Of a stretch of 64,000 nucleotides of DNA, positions 1-13,960 are shown piece after piece. Every line of letters starts with the position of its first letter. The first letter of the stretch is position 1. The notes beneath the pieces were generated by a model that was not told the origin of the DNA, did not search any database, and worked only from the letters and a program-made list of their open reading frames with translations. The position numbers were made by a program, and so were the translations under genes. The stretch comes from Lycocorax pyrrhopterus obiensis (lineage: Eukaryota > Chordata > Aves > Passeriformes > Paradisaeidae), in NCBI GenBank assembly GCA_014706295.1, contig JACSVZ010000007.1, positions 55,876,975 through 55,940,974 on the forward strand, in the 5' to 3' direction.

Positions 1-1722
1 AGGCTAGCAATGGTTAGAACCTCATAGCTGCATCTCCTTGGAACTGAAATGAAGCCACAAAAAGGTGGTCAGAGCAGGATGATGCAGCTTCCCACAGGGT
101 TGTTCCACAGACAGGGTGATCTGGGACAGAGCCGTGCCCACATAGCTCCACTGCCTCATTTCCCTGTAAAATGCAAAGAGCACACGGCAACTAGGAAATG
201 CAAGCCAATTATAAAGAAGAAAATCAAATACCAGTGCCATCTGGTGTGATCAGTGTCAATCACTCCCCATTTGCAATCCCAGTGCAAAAGACAGCGATGG
301 TAAAGAGCTGTTACAAGATAATCCCATTTGGAAACTGTCATGTTCAGATTTTAAGAAGGAAGAGGTCATCCTCACATCCTCTCCAGTACCCTGGAAAAGG
401 GAAAGGGCTTGGAGATGGGAGACATACTTGGTTCTGCTTTTATCTGAAGCAGTTTGAATGCTCAGCCCACTCAAGCTGAGAAACTTTGGGATACTAATAC
501 AATCTCAAAACCTAAGCAAGTGCTTGTGGTCTCAAACGACCACTATGCCCACAGTAAGAGCAGCCTGGATAATCATCTAAACCTCCACTCACGCCTCTAA
601 CAGAACTGTTTTTAATGGGGCTGTGCCAGTCCTGAGGAACTCCACCCTTCCACCGAGCAAACATGTTACAAGCAAAACCTGAATGAGCCTCTATCTGTTT
701 GACAGATCAGGCACTCACTGTTTAATTACACAGATGAGTAACACCAATGAACGGCTGCTTTTCCTTCGGAGTTTGTTACAGGGGAACGGATGCGAATTAG
801 GCTGTAAAACAAAAACAACTGTGGTGTAAATAGTGTAATTGCTGTCTTCTCATCTGTGGCAATCAATGAGCTGTTAAGGCATTTTACATGGCTGCCACAA
901 GCCACTTCACCATCTTGCAGTCTCTGGCAGTAAATAACTCCTTTGGCAAATGAGAGAGGGAAATGTACTCCAGTGTGATCCCCGCAGCTGCACTACACCA
1001 ACGGGGACAAAGGCAGCGTGGAAAATGATGCAGGCACCCACTTGTTGACTCCAAGAAGGGATGGACAAGTTGAGGCACACTTCATTTGGGCATATCCTCA
1101 TTTGACAGCTTTACCAAGGGAAGTCCCTGGAAGGGACATTTATTGGAGGTCACAATTTGTACCCCAGGTTCCTCACAGAGCCTCTATGTGCTCACATAGC
1201 AAGTGGGGGGGGGATTTAGACAGTGATTTTATGACCTCTCTACTCCAGTGTTCATCCTGAGCACTACTGCAAGGGCCATCCTCCTTTTCTTTCATGCAGG
1301 TAGCTCAGTGGTGAGTGGGGCTGGGGCTCTCTCATTCCTCTGGGTTCTCCTCATGACTGTGCAGCCACATTGCAGGTATTAGGTAAGAAAGTCAAACCAA
1401 AACCCAGCCTGCCCTGCAGAGAGCTTTCCCAGCAGGCCAGAGGCAGAGAAAAAAAAGGGCTTTGTCAGCTGTCGCGCCAGGGTCAGGGACCTCACTTGGT
1501 CTGTTCTGAAAAAATTGAGAAATTAAATGGGGCTGTGACTGGTTTGTCACGTTTTGCCCCAAGGTGACAGTGATGACTCAGAGCACAAAACAAGAATGAG
1601 GACCCCAAAGGCCCAGGTTTTCTTCTTACCCAGCTGAATGTCTGAGCCTCTTCCTCTCCATGAAGATTGAAATTTGAAACTCAAAAATTTGACAATTATT
1701 TTCCTGCTGCTAAGAACAATTT
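1..1722. other. Intergenic, no feature recognised
   Basis: Ordinary non-coding sequence with a G9 run near 1206. All open frames are short and none resembles a known protein. Confidence 0.6.
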
Positions 1723-2180
1723 CATAGAATCACAGATTGGGTTGGGTTGGAAGGGACCTTAAAGATCCTCTCTCTCCAATGCCCCTGCCACAGGCAGGGA
1801 CACCCTCCACTAGACCAGGTTGCTCAAAGTCCCATCCTGCCTGGCCTTGAACACTTGCAGGGATGGGGCATTTACAAGTTCTCTGGGCAACCTGTTCCAC
1901 TGCCTCACCACTCCCACAGTCAATAATTTCTTCTTAATATCTAATTTAAATCTCTCCCCTTTCAATTTAAAGATATTAAGCTTTGTTCCATCACTATATG
2001 CCCTCATAAAAACTCCCTCTCCAGCTCTCTTGTAGCCCCTTTAGATAATGGAATCTGCTGTAAGTTCTCCCCAGAACCTTCTCCTCTCCAGGCTGAACAC
2101 CCCCAGCTCTCTCAGCCTGTCTTCTTAGGAGAGGTGCTCCAGCCCTCTGATCATTGTCATGGATCTCTTCTGTGCTTATG
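1723..2180 (-). mobile_element. CR1 LINE fragment, 3' part with ORF2 C-terminus
   Basis: On the - strand the sequence ends with the CR1 hallmark GGTCCCTTCCAACCCAACCC and a TGATTCTATG-like tail. Within it, 1810-2007 encodes VVRQWNRLPRELVNAPSLQV and the following FKARQDGTLSNLV, the conserved C-terminus of CR1 ORF2. The copy is truncated at its 5' end, as almost all CR1 copies are, and cannot move. Confidence 0.92.
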
Positions 2181-5100
2181 TTACCCCATGCAACATAATT
2201 TTGATGAGAAAGCCAATGCACATTTCTACCGAGGCCACAGCATCACAGGCAGGTGTTCAGCCATTCCCATTCAGGCCTAAGATACCCTGTCCTTCATCCC
2301 CATCCTCCAGGAGGAAGAGCTTTCACCCAAAAATGAGAGCCAGGGCTCAAACCCCTTCTCACCAACTGCAGAAGCACAGCCTCCTTCTGCAGCTCTGGCT
2401 CCAGGTGCCCTTCCTAGACAGCAGCTGGAGCTTGTTAGAGCAGCCACAGCCCCCAGCAAGGTCAGCCCTGCTGAGAAATCAAACCAGAGCTGCAAAAAGG
2501 GGAAGTAGAAAGAAAACGCTCAGTCTGTGGTCACGGCAGAGCAGATGGGGATGAGAGTGGGGAATGAGCACCTGCACGTCTCTGCCTGGAGGTTTCTGAA
2601 CCTGGAACCGGGTACTTTGCATCCCCTGGCAAAGTTACTGTGCTCAACAAGAGCCCTGAGTGTGCCATGCCAGCCCACACAAACAACTGAGGGACCTTAC
2701 CTCCAGCTCAGCCCATCTGGATCCAGACCCAAAAAAACATGTGAATGTACCATGAAAGAACTAAATCAGTGTTTTTATTGTGTTCATTGAGGACAGCTAG
2801 AAAGGGGGCTTTTTTCCTCCAAAGCAGCATGAATTCAAAAAGGGAGTTCACGTCCAGTTACAGGTGCAATAAGCACATGTGCTTGAGTCTTGGGACAATG
2901 GCCCACATCTTTCCAACCTCACTTTTCCATTTGTGGCAAGAAAGTCCCACCTGGCCTGTGGCAGCATGGCTGGAGTTACTGCCAATTTTAGGTTGATCCT
3001 CAGAGAGGAATTTAGTGGAATCTCTGCTGAGTCCACCAACTCTGTATCTGACCTGCACAGAGCAGAGGCTGAAGGCATTGCTTAAGCTCTCCCTAGCTAG
3101 TATTTACTAAATGTGAGCAAACCCAAAAAAAGATAAATAACTTGTGCAGGCATCCTCTGAGGCCTCCTGATACCACAACTCATAGCTGTTTATTTTGTAA
3201 CTGCCAGCAGCCCTTTTATATCTACTTTCAAACAACAGTCAGTCATTTTTCCAAACAAAGTTCGTCACCCTCTCTGATCTTTACATCAGTGCCCGGTTTG
3301 GCAGGTACGGATGTCCGGATCCTGCCAGGGCCAGTGCTGGCTAGAGCAGAGTGACCACACAGTCTGTGAACAGGCCCCTTGCACATCCCACAGACACACT
3401 GGCAAGGATCATAACCCTAAGCTTATCAGCTCAGCTGATCTCAAAGCACTTAACACAGGCAAATTGGATGTATCTGTTCAATGGAAGGACATACGGACAA
3501 AGATAAACATCTCCAAAGGCCTTTGTACACTTAATGGGTTCTGAAACCAGAGTCACACCATTGTCCAGAAGTATGGCCAGATGTGGCCTTCCTGGTTGCC
3601 CCCATCATTTCCCCAGTGGCTGCACCACACCAATACCTACTACAAGAAGAGAGTGTGACAGTGCTTCCTTCATGCAAGGTGAAAAGCTTGAAAACCTTCT
3701 TAGACTTCTCTGGTTTTGAACCTTCCTTTGCATGAGTCCTTGTTCACAGAGACTCTGTGATTCTGTGTTTTCAATCAGATCCCAAATTTCCTCTCTGCTA
3801 TACTGGTTTGTGATTCTAAAAGTAGCCAAGATTCACAGCTTCCTTTTTGACTTCTCAGGGGTGTAATCTCATTCACAGTAGAGAAATCTAATAACCTTCA
3901 TTCACCTCAGTGCAATGACACTGCCTTCAGCCACCTGCAACTCCAAACCACAACTGGCCACTCATTTCACACCACATTTCAGACACTTCAGCACATCTTT
4001 GCTTCTGCTTCCTTTTCTCATTTGATACAAATTACTTCTCCTTTCTATGCCCTGTTCACATAAAACCTGCATTTCAACAAAAAAAAAATTAAAAGAAACT
4101 CTTTTTTTAGCCTGAAGAAGGCAAGAAGGATTGAGGTTCTCAATCCCACCTTCAAGCTGAAAATTGGAACACTGTACAGTTCCCCTGTCCCTGACATGGC
4201 AGTGAAGCCTCCTACACTCCCTCATGCCCCTCCCAGGCAGTCCCGCAGGCTTTATCTGCCCCCTCCCATTCCAAGTGCCTGACTCCTCTGGCATTTCTGC
4301 TCACCTCCCACATTACAGGCAACCCAGACCTTTCCATGCTGTCCTCATTTGCTCCCTTCAATCCCAAGGGACTGGAAAAGCCCGAGCTGTGGAGCTCCAG
4401 GGCACACATAACACTGTCTGGTTGAAAGCTGGTGCTGGGCACTCAGAGCACCCAGAGCACACAGCCCTGCTGGGCATCTCTAATTGAAGAGCATTTGCCT
4501 TATCTCCCTTCTCCCTCTTCTGACTATCAGAAGATCAAAAACAAAACCCTCCAAGACCAATCAAGGGTACCTAAGAGGAGTTCATCCTTGTAAAACAAGG
4601 TGAAAAAACAAGAGGTGACAGACCAATCCAGAGACCTGTGACAACATCTTCACAACCCCTCAGCGCAGAAGCCAGCGCTGCACTAATGAGCTCTGCGTGG
4701 GTATGTCCAGCAGTGTCTATCTGGGAAATACCAGCTATTCCCAGCCAGAGGGCTGGAAGCAGCTATCACTGTCTTGCTTGTTATCAAGCTCCTTCAGAGC
4801 AAAGGGACTGGAGTAGTTGCATGTTGAGCACAGTGCAGCAGCAGATTCTACATCTTATGAGTAATGCAAGTTTGAACCTCGTTCTCAAAATACATGTCTC
4901 ACCAGCTAGGAACTGCTAGACTCTAGTTATTCTTAGCCTCCAAGTCACTGTGGTAAGAAACTAGAGGGAAATGATTCCCAACAAAAAACATACTGAAATG
5001 AAAATATTTATCATGCTGTTTCTGGAAATGAGAAAAGGCTCTTCGTTTTCAGGGCAAGCAACATGCTGTTTTTGTAAGAAACCACTTCATGGCTGATGTT

Positions 5101-8100
5101 AACTCATCTGGAGTTTCTGGAGGGAGAATGAGTGCAAGGTGCTTGTAGGGACCCTGCCTCCATCCTCCCATCTGGGATCGCCTCTATGTGCTTGAGGAGG
5201 AATTCACAGACCAAGCAAAGCAGCTGCACCAGACATGTGGGATCCCAACGCAGAGAAGCTTCCACGCTACAACAGTGCCCATGAACACACTGCCTCCACA
5301 GGGAGAGAGTGGAAAGGAGAAGTCAAATGAGTAAATCCCATGCCCAGCGTGTGAGATGGAACAAGTCTGCTGTTCTGACTCGGCATTGTCCTGCACCAGC
5401 TTAATTACCTCTAGTAAGGTGAGCTCCGTGGAGAAACAGGCCCTTTCCTGGCAGAGGTGGTGATGCAGGTATGAGACATGAGATATCCATTCCCCATTCA
5501 TTTACAGCTTCATTCATGGAGTCGGAAAACAGAGCTCAGCACCCACACGCCTCCCTAGCTTTTATTATTTTACAAGTTCGTCAGATAATGGTAAGCTGAA
5601 GCTTTTGTGTTTGTCTTTTAAAAGCTGATGACAGCTTTAAAGACCACTTTTCTTAAGCCCTGCACAGATATCTTAATAAATAAAAGGAAACTGAAGTCAG
5701 TATAACAAAAGATCTCTCTCCCTGCATGTCTCATATGGATTACATCCCCAGAGCATCACAGCAACAGGCAGTTCTCGGCTACATGATTATTCAAGGGTTC
5801 TCAACAACTTTCAGCAGCACCTACAGGATCTGGTCTGACTTCCTACAGGATGGCCTTTGGAATTCAGGTCTTTCTCTGCTCTGGAAAAGAGTTACAGGTC
5901 TGCAGTAACTCCTGCTGTGCTTTGCAGGATCTGTGCTGTGCAGCTGGGAGACACGGCATGTACTGCTCTTCCTGCAGATGTGGCAGCCTGAAATGAGCCA
6001 TCTTTACTTGCTTGCTCCAACCACAAGAAGCCCTGTTGGGGAAAGCAGGCTCCAGTGCTGTGAAGCCACCTGCAATCCCTCAGTGATTCCTCTGAAACCT
6101 GTGTGAGACCCAAGTGTAGAAAGACCACACTGGAAATGCCCTTGCAGCTTTCCTTCTCAGGCCGGCTTCTGCTGCCCTGCAAGGCAAGGGCCAACCTCTG
6201 CAGCCATGCTTCTGCCTCCTGTGTTTGCCAGCTTCAGCTCCCCTCTGGTCTCTCTCTGCCAGACATGCAGGGGAAAGGGAGCAACTCAAATTTTTCAAAG
6301 AAGAGGTAGAGAGGACCAGACACAGATGAATTCCTCAGGGCACACAAGTGCCCGCGCTGCTCTGGCTTTGCAGCTGCTGACAAAAGCCCCCTGCAATGAC
6401 CCATCCTTCACTCTGGCCTTGGGGGAGAGAACAGATTTGTCCAGCCTGAAGCAATTCACTGCACAACAGCAAGGGCAGGAACATGATTTTCACTCTTTAT
6501 CAAAACAGTCAGGCCAAGGGCAAGGCAATATAGTGCAAATGAAACAAGCTCGAGGCAGCACAGGCTGGTAATAGCAAGGAAACAAGAACTAGACAGTGAT
6601 TTGAAGGTCTCCATCAAGAAAGGGGTATATCCTGCCCTACCCCAATATAACCCTCTCAAGTCTTATGACTCAGAGGTTCACTGAGAATCACCACTCCCTT
6701 TCTGGTTTCCTCCTGCAACTGAAAGAAGCATTTTCTGCTGGCCCAGACAATGTTAAATAACAGCCTTTCTCATGCTGGCTCAGCTGCCTTGCCCCAGAGG
6801 CACAGGGTGGAGATGTGGCATATTCCCCACGCAGCTCACCTGCTGCAGGAGGGGTCACAGCCCAGGCACATCTGAGAACACAAGCAGGCACGTCCCTTGA
6901 GCAGGCTACAGGACTAAATACACTGCTTCCTGAGGTTAACCTCAACCCCTGGGGCTCAGTGCAGCTCCTGTGTGGCTGGAAGGAGAAAGCGCTTATTATG
7001 AAAGCAGAAGCTTCCACCAGTGAAGTGTGGAAAGCCATCAGTCCTCCTTACCCCATCCTATTGCTAACCCCAGCTCTGAGTCTCTGCCCCAGCTCCACTG
7101 CTCAGATATTAATCAAATTCAGCTCAAAATTAGTCTTTTCTTCAAGCAGTTCTCTGATGAGTAACCAAGTTATATCAGTGGCTGAGTCATAGGAAGCAAA
7201 CCTTTGTGCAGCAAGAGCAAGTTATGCAAACTCTCTGTCACATCAGCTTTGTGACTGCCTTCAGATGTTTCCAAAAAAGCAGCTTCTCTGTACCACAGTT
7301 AGCTCAAAACCTGTCAGTGGCAGGGGATAAATGTTTTGAAAATGTTAGCAAATGATTAAACAGTGCCTTAATTGCAAAGAATGGAAGCAGAACTGCACAT
7401 GGAGAGGCGGGCTGCCTTGTCCGGTGGTACATGATCCCATGGGACCACAGGAGATTTGAGTGCTCTTTGCAGACTCTGTTGCCATCTTCCTCTGTAACGT
7501 TGGAAAAGTCAGAGTTTCCAAGTCTAGCACCAATCCAAAGGTCGGTTTTTACAAGAAGGTTGGCACCAAATTTGCTGAGCTCTTCACAGCTCTGGGGGAG
7601 AAGGCAAGAACACTTACTGTGGGACCACACACACCCCATGTCCCATGTGTGGGACCATAGCCTGTGTTTGATAGCAGTGAACACTTGGGCAATAAGGACA
7701 TGGCATTCAATCCCAAAACTTTTCTAATCCATGTGCATCTTTTGGACTTGCTGATCCACACTAGACCTTTGTGATTAATAGCCTCAATGGACTTTCCTCC
7801 CTTGAATTTCTCTAACCACTTTTTGAAGACCTTTCATCTTGAGCATCTACAGTGAACTCTACAGTTTAAAGCCTGACTGTGTTAAGAACTGGGGTTTTGT
7901 TTAAAAACTGTTACTGAGGAAAAAGGAGTTAGTTTTAGGACCCCAAGCTCTCATTTAATGAGGGAAAAGGTGGATAATTTTGTTCACTATTGCACCTTCT
8001 CTATTGCACTTATGACATTGCAGCTTCAACCACAGACCCTTTCAATCACCCCTCTTCCTACTCAGTAAAAAGTCTTCTCATGAGAAGAGGTCCTCTTCCT

Positions 8101-8647
8101 GTTACCATTCCTGTTGCTTTCTCCACATTTTTTCTACTTTATCTTGGGGGGTTTTTTTCAGCAAGGGAGTTAAGAACCGCTCTGGTTGTGCAGCCTCCCA
8201 GCTGTGAGTTCAAAAATGTTTCAAGAGTAGCTTGTTATGTCTCTCTTTTTTTGTGCACTTTTCCTGTTTGAACAATACCTAACATCTGGTTTGCCATTCT
8301 CTAATTGCTGAGCATTGAATTGACATTTTCATGGGGTTATACATGATGAGTTGAAGGTCTTCTTCCTGAGTGGCAATAGCTAATTTTAGACCTTACTGCT
8401 GTGCATGGTTAGGATTGTTTTGTTTTCCTTAAGTACATGAATTGCATCTGCTATTCTCCCATTCATTCAATAACCTTTGTGAGATCCTTCTGTTAATCTT
8501 TACTGTCAGCTTTAATTTTTATTATTCTCAGTCAACTCTGTATCATCCGGAACTGCTGTCACTTCTTTGTTCACTCCTCTTCCAGATCACTTATGAATAT
8601 GCAAGAAAAGTAACTCAAGATAAATCACTATAGCAATCTGCTAAAAA
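2181..8647. other. Intergenic, no gene recognised
   Basis: Contains only short open frames on both strands (longest about 130 codons) with no recognisable domain. Possible distal regulatory sequence of INF2 or of an upstream neighbour cannot be judged from sequence alone. Confidence 0.6.
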
Positions 8648-8803
8648 CACAGAATATCCTGAGCTGGAAGGGACCCATAAAGATCATCGAGGCCAACTCC
8701 TGACCCCACATAGGACACCCCAAGAAACACACCATATGCCTGAGAGCATTGTCCAAATTCTTCCTGATGTCTCCCCTCAGTCTCCTCCAGGCTGAACCAG
8801 CTG
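8648..8803 (-). mobile_element. CR1 3' fragment
   Basis: Reading the + strand, it starts CACAGAATATCCTGAGCTGG, then AAGGGACCCATAAAGATCAT, and runs to CTCCAGGCTGAACCAGCT. This is the inverted 3' region of a CR1 subfamily different from the 1.7 kb copy. It is short, 5' truncated and inactive. Confidence 0.85.
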
Positions 8804-11800
8804 TAAGTCCATTCCTCCTCAGATGTGAAAATTTTTTTAACTACTTATGTTTTAACCAGTCATCAATCCATGGAAATGGCTTCATATTTACCCCTTTGAC
8901 CACTAGTTTAATCCTCTGTTTTTCTTTCCTACCAATTTTCCAAGGACAATCTGAAGTTTTCTCATATAGTTTTCCTCTACTTTTCTGATGTTAAGATGTC
9001 CAGAAAATCTGCCCTTTCATCACTACGTGTCTTACAATATTTGAGGAATGCAAATAATAAATGCTAAAAAGAGGTAAATTTATAGGAATGTCACAAATTC
9101 TCAGGGTAATTGCTGATGTTAATCAAGTGCTTATGTATTTAGAGGAAATTCCAGGTACTGAGTCATACATTTCATCAGCTCTTCTGCTGAAACAAATCTC
9201 TGTGTTCTTGGCCTAAATATTAAAACATATGCAAAGACTCTGAGGTTATCAGAAAATGTTTGTGTGTTGCTATGCCATGTGATGTTATGCCATAGGAGAC
9301 CATTCATGACAGGCTGTGACAACCGTTGCTGCAAAAACTTTTGCCTAATGTTAATCAATGAACTGAATGGGATAAAAATGTCCAAGTAAAAATTGTTTCA
9401 TCCAGTAAAACAACTGACAATTAGGCAAGACTCTCACTCTGGTTGCTTTGTTCCCCAGTTACAGACAATTATACAGACAAGGGCCCAAATGTTTACATTG
9501 CAAACACACTGTGTCTTAGGCCAGTTGTTTGCTATGTTTCCAGAGCAACAACCCAAATTTTCCTTGCATTATGAGTATAACCACAAAATGTGCTGAGCAA
9601 ATGTGTTTCATTCCCACAGAACTTTGTGGGATTGATGATTTATAAAAACTGAACTAATCTGCATACTACCACTGCTTTATGTGCTTGAGGGGGAGACATT
9701 CTTCTATTGTAGGAGTACCGCAGGCATCCAAGGATAGGCTTTGGAAGTTGTATCTTCCTCCTTTTTACATACAAGGAACAGAAGCGGAGAGTTAGTCTAT
9801 TACCAGAGCATGGGCCTAAAGTTACCTGTAAGACCCAAGTTCTTCTTGGCCTACATGTTTGTTGGCCATGAATTCAGCCAAGAAAAGGCGCTAAAAAAAC
9901 CCCAGAAGTTACAGGAATTAGAGAAGGAAGTGATGAACCAGTTTGGCACCAATAAAATGGTGGCAAAACATTTTGTGTCTTTGTTCCTGTGCTTTAAACT
10001 GAGACCCTTTGGCCTTGGTGGCAAGATGGACACTGCTCGACCAAGAGAAGGCAAAGACACAAAATAAGCATTTCCTAGAAACCAGAATGCATGGGGAACA
10101 GGCTGACTTTATCCTCACAGTGGATCAAACCATGGCTCTATTTATTTACGGCCAGGCATGATGTATGCATGTACAATCAAATCAAATATTCAAAGCTATT
10201 GTTGAGTAGAGATTATGGGGTCAGCCTTTGTTCTGCTGCATGCACCAGCCTTGAAAGAGAGCCTTTGTAGAAGAAAATGGCCTGCTGTTCATATCAGTTT
10301 CCCTCCCCAAAATGAATTCTGCATTTCTCCCAAAGACATACACTAGGCCTAAGTCTTGCTCTCACAAAGGGGCTTTGTCTGGGTGCCTTTGCTTAGAACA
10401 CAGATTTTATTTATCAAAACTGTGCATGAAATTTGGTGCCATGTTGATACTTAACATGCAGAACATGCTGCTTCTCTGCAAGCAAGGGCAGTGAAAATAG
10501 TGATCTTAGAGGAGAAGGAACCATGCCTTGTCCTGCCATGGTAATTCCATCCTTCCACCATCTCAGGCTGAGTCACTGCTAGCTTAGCACCAAGCTGCCT
10601 CTGGAAACAAAATCCTATGCCTCGCTGAAAACCAGAACAAAGACCTTCTGGGGAAGATATGACAGCTTTTTGCAGCTATCATATATTCTCAATCAGTCTG
10701 TTTCTAAGTCACTTAGCTAAAACTTTTGCAGGCAATGTTTCAAAGAGTGGGCAGTGAACCGGGCTCTGCAGGTGGTGGAGGGCTACCTCCACCTATGAGG
10801 AGCAGGCTGAAAGAAAGCCCAAAATATAAGACAAGCTGTACTGGGCCAAAGCAGTCTCCATCCAACTAGGCCCACATTTATTCTCTGTAAGTGGCCAAAC
10901 CAGATGCCTCATAGTTGCTAGTCCTGTCTAACAATTAATTATACCAAGCTAATAATAAATAATTATGCTATAATTAATTATAGCATATAGTCATATCCAC
11001 CATAACACCTCCTCAGTCTCCGTTTTGCACCTCAGGAACTTCCAAGAGACAGAAGTATTATCTCCATAGCCCTCAGTCTATTTTTCTTACACGAATTGGT
11101 CTCCACTGATTTTTACTGTTCATAACATCCTGCAGCAGGGAGTTTCACAACTTATGTCACCTAGTGTGAGGAATCATGTATTGCTATTTGCCTTGAACTT
11201 GTCTTCTGCTAGCTGGTTGGGGTTTTGTTCTGAGGTTCTAAATCTTTACTGGAGAAGACATTAAAGAGCTGGATTCTGTTTTGCTGGACCAAACCACAGG
11301 GCCTAAGTGTTTGTAAAAATCCTTTCCCAGAAATGTAACATTATTTTTGCCATATCTGCAGGTCCAATATTCTGAGAAGGGCAATGAGGTAGGAGTTGTG
11401 CCATTAATGAAGTAGTTTTGCTATAACCTGTAACACACATCTTAAGCTGTTTGGTCCTTCTTTCTGTGGCTGTGCATTGGTCATCCAAAAGCTGATGGAG
11501 GGAGTTTCTATTACAAGAGACAGGCAACCCTACAGGGAAACTCCTGCCTCAAAGTGTATAAAACACTCCAGGCATGCAGGATGCAAAAGGAGAAAGGAAG
11601 ACAGCAGTGAACCACAACCAAGGCAGGAGATATAGGCTGAGCCTGACGTGAGTATGTGAGGAACAAGGAGGGAGCCAAAGGAGGGGGGACCTATCCAAAA
11701 GCACCCCCATGTTGTGAGAGCAACTGTGCTTGATGACTACCCAAAATGGGAGAGCAAACTGTATATCACAGCCTTTCTTCATTCCTTCAAGCTATAAACA

Positions 11801-13889
11801 GATGTTTAAGTAAAAGGAAAGGAGAATTTAGGATCAAACCCCTTTGTGGTCACTGAAATTGGCATCTGCTATTGCAGACAAACCCCTCTTCAATCACTTT
11901 TCATAAAGCAATGAAGCTCCCTTTTAACTCAGCCTAGAATTTTGGCCTTTCATCTCCTGACAGAGATAACACTTTTCTGACCATTAAAACCCTTTTTCTC
12001 TTCCCCAGTGTAAATGGGTTTATTTCTCATTAATACCCATTTGTTCTTGTGCCAGTACAGTTCTCATACTTGAATTGCCAGGGGGTATTTTGCTCCTGTG
12101 TGGCACTGACACCTTTCCTGATATATTCAAAGATGATCACATCCCCTCTCAACACTCATTTTGTTATGCTTTATCAGACAAAAGTCTTTTAATCTCATGC
12201 TGTAAAACCCCACTAGCATCCCCCTTCTCAGCACCTGTCCCACTTTAGATTCACCATTCTGGGAATTATCGGGAATTACACACAGGATTTCAAAGGATGC
12301 TCCTAGGTGAGTTATTAACAATGGGAACCTGAACTCCAGCAACTCAGGCATAAAAGCAGAAGGCTTTCCTGACAGAATTGGAAACATTTCCAAGCTCTGG
12401 AAGACTTGGAAATCTTTACATCACCTGGATAAGAGATAGGAGCAGGGAACCGCACATCTCCTCTCCGCCCAGTCTGGCTGACAGATGTGTATTCCACCAG
12501 TGGATGGGATACCTGGATAAACATTGTCTCCTGAGTTTGTAACCAATTCCCTTATCCACAGCAAGTGACAGCAAGTGTGGCTTTGCTGTGTACCTGGAAG
12601 AATACCAGGAAGACCAAGGAGTAAGGGATTTATAAGAAAACCAGAGCACTGAATCAGTACAAAATTACGTCCCATTAGTCTGTGCTTTGAGTGTGCCTGA
12701 ATAATCAGTGCCAGAACCGCAGTGCTTTAGAAATCCATTACACAGGAAACACAGCCATTAATCCTAAATTGCAATGAAGGGAAGAAGACTTCGGTCTCTG
12801 CTGTGGACGCTCGTTCTGAAAGCCCTTAATCTCTATGAAGTCGTGTTTGAGATGCAGTCGCTGTTGCTGGGGAAATAAACATGAAAGCACATGAAGGAAA
12901 AAACGCTGTCAAGTGGGGAGGAGGCAAGAGAAGCAGATGAGCCCTGATGAAACAAAGGACTCCCCCTCTCCAAGTGTAGCCTCCACCAAAACAAAACATG
13001 AGGCAGGGTGACTGAAAACATCTTAGAAAAACTGACTGTGCTTAGCTGCGTTATATAGTAGAACATCAGTGGGTCTTTATCTAAATTACACAATCTGAGG
13101 CATTTCACCCATTCAGTGTCTCTAGGCTTCTTAAATGGGAGGGGGTGGGGTTTATCTTCCTCCCATTACAACTGCGAATGTGTGTCTAAACCCTCGTGTA
13201 TGTGTGCACCATTACTGACTTACAAATACCACATTGCTTCTCAGCATTCTTACTCAATCTCCCGTGGTTCAGGGAACGCTAAAACACGAAGATTATTTTG
13301 CGCTTGGTATTATAGATAATATCTTTTTCTTTAAGGTTCTCAACTCTCTTGGGGCCTCTCCCTCAGGAAAATTCAACTCTTTGACAACTGCTTTGCGACT
13401 CAAAACCAAAAAGCACTTTTCTTCTGTGCTCTGACCTTCGCTGTAAGCATTGCAAAGGGCTTAAGTGAGGAAACAAAAGATCAGGAATCCTTCTGTGCAG
13501 TACATGCTCTTAACCTTCACCACTGCTGGAAATGAGTCCTGCTTTAATCTGAGCAGGGACAAACACAAAACCAACTCTCGTCATCAGACCTTGGGACAAC
13601 AATTCCTGCAGCTGTGCAGTAATGACATTCTCGGCATGGCAGATCTCTGTCTAAAACTCTGCTGCTTAGTAGGAAAAGGAATGTCTGCACAAACACTCAC
13701 GTCTCTACATTCCTGAGCTCTACTGCAGCCCTCCTTTCATGTCAAAAGCCCCAAATAAATGTTTCAGCCCTCCTGAAGGGCAGGGCACAACTGCAGGTAA
13801 AATATCAGGGAACTGACATAGGTCTGTGGACAGCAAGAAAAAAAAAGAGATCAGAAGAAAAAAAACTTTGATTCATATTTTGGCACTGA
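8804..13889. other. Intergenic, no gene recognised
   Basis: AT-rich with a 24-bp palindrome at 10964. A 108-codon + frame at 9741-10067 has no family I recognise and no promoter or splice context, so I do not call it. Confidence 0.6.
10964..10987. repeat. Perfect 24-bp AT-rich palindrome
   Basis: The 24 bases are identical to their own reverse complement: a TATGCTATAATT half followed immediately by its inverse, with no spacer. It lies in a 60-base AT-rich patch in the upstream intergenic region. It may simply reflect composition, or be a cruciform-prone site. Confidence 0.85.
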
Positions 13890-13930
13890 AGACTAGATGG
13901 TCATTGTAGGTCCCTTCCAACTGAAATTAT
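13890..13930 (+). mobile_element. CR1 3' end remnant
   Basis: GACTAGATGGTCATTGTAGG followed by TCCCTTCCAACTGAAATTAT is a CR1 3' end in + orientation. It runs directly into a pentanucleotide microsatellite where the usual 8-base tail would be. Confidence 0.75.
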
Positions 13931-13960
13931 TCTAGTCTAGTCTAGTCTAGTCTAGTCTAT
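13931..13960 (+). repeat. (TCTAG)n pentanucleotide microsatellite
   Basis: Nearly six perfect copies of TCTAG at the 3' end of a CR1 remnant. It probably arose from the CR1 ATTCTATG-type tail by mutation and slippage. Confidence 0.9.

Noticed and set aside
1300..1320. GGTAGCTCAGTGGTGAG, resembling a tRNA A box
   Set aside because: No matching anticodon arm or B box follows, so the similarity is coincidental.
7612..7665. Possible inverted repeat around GTGGGACCACACACA
   Set aside because: On inspection the two TGTGGGACCA strings are direct repeats about 35 bases apart, without stem potential of note.
9741..10067. 108-codon + frame as a small gene
   Set aside because: No recognisable family, no promoter and no splice partner; the length is within chance for this window.
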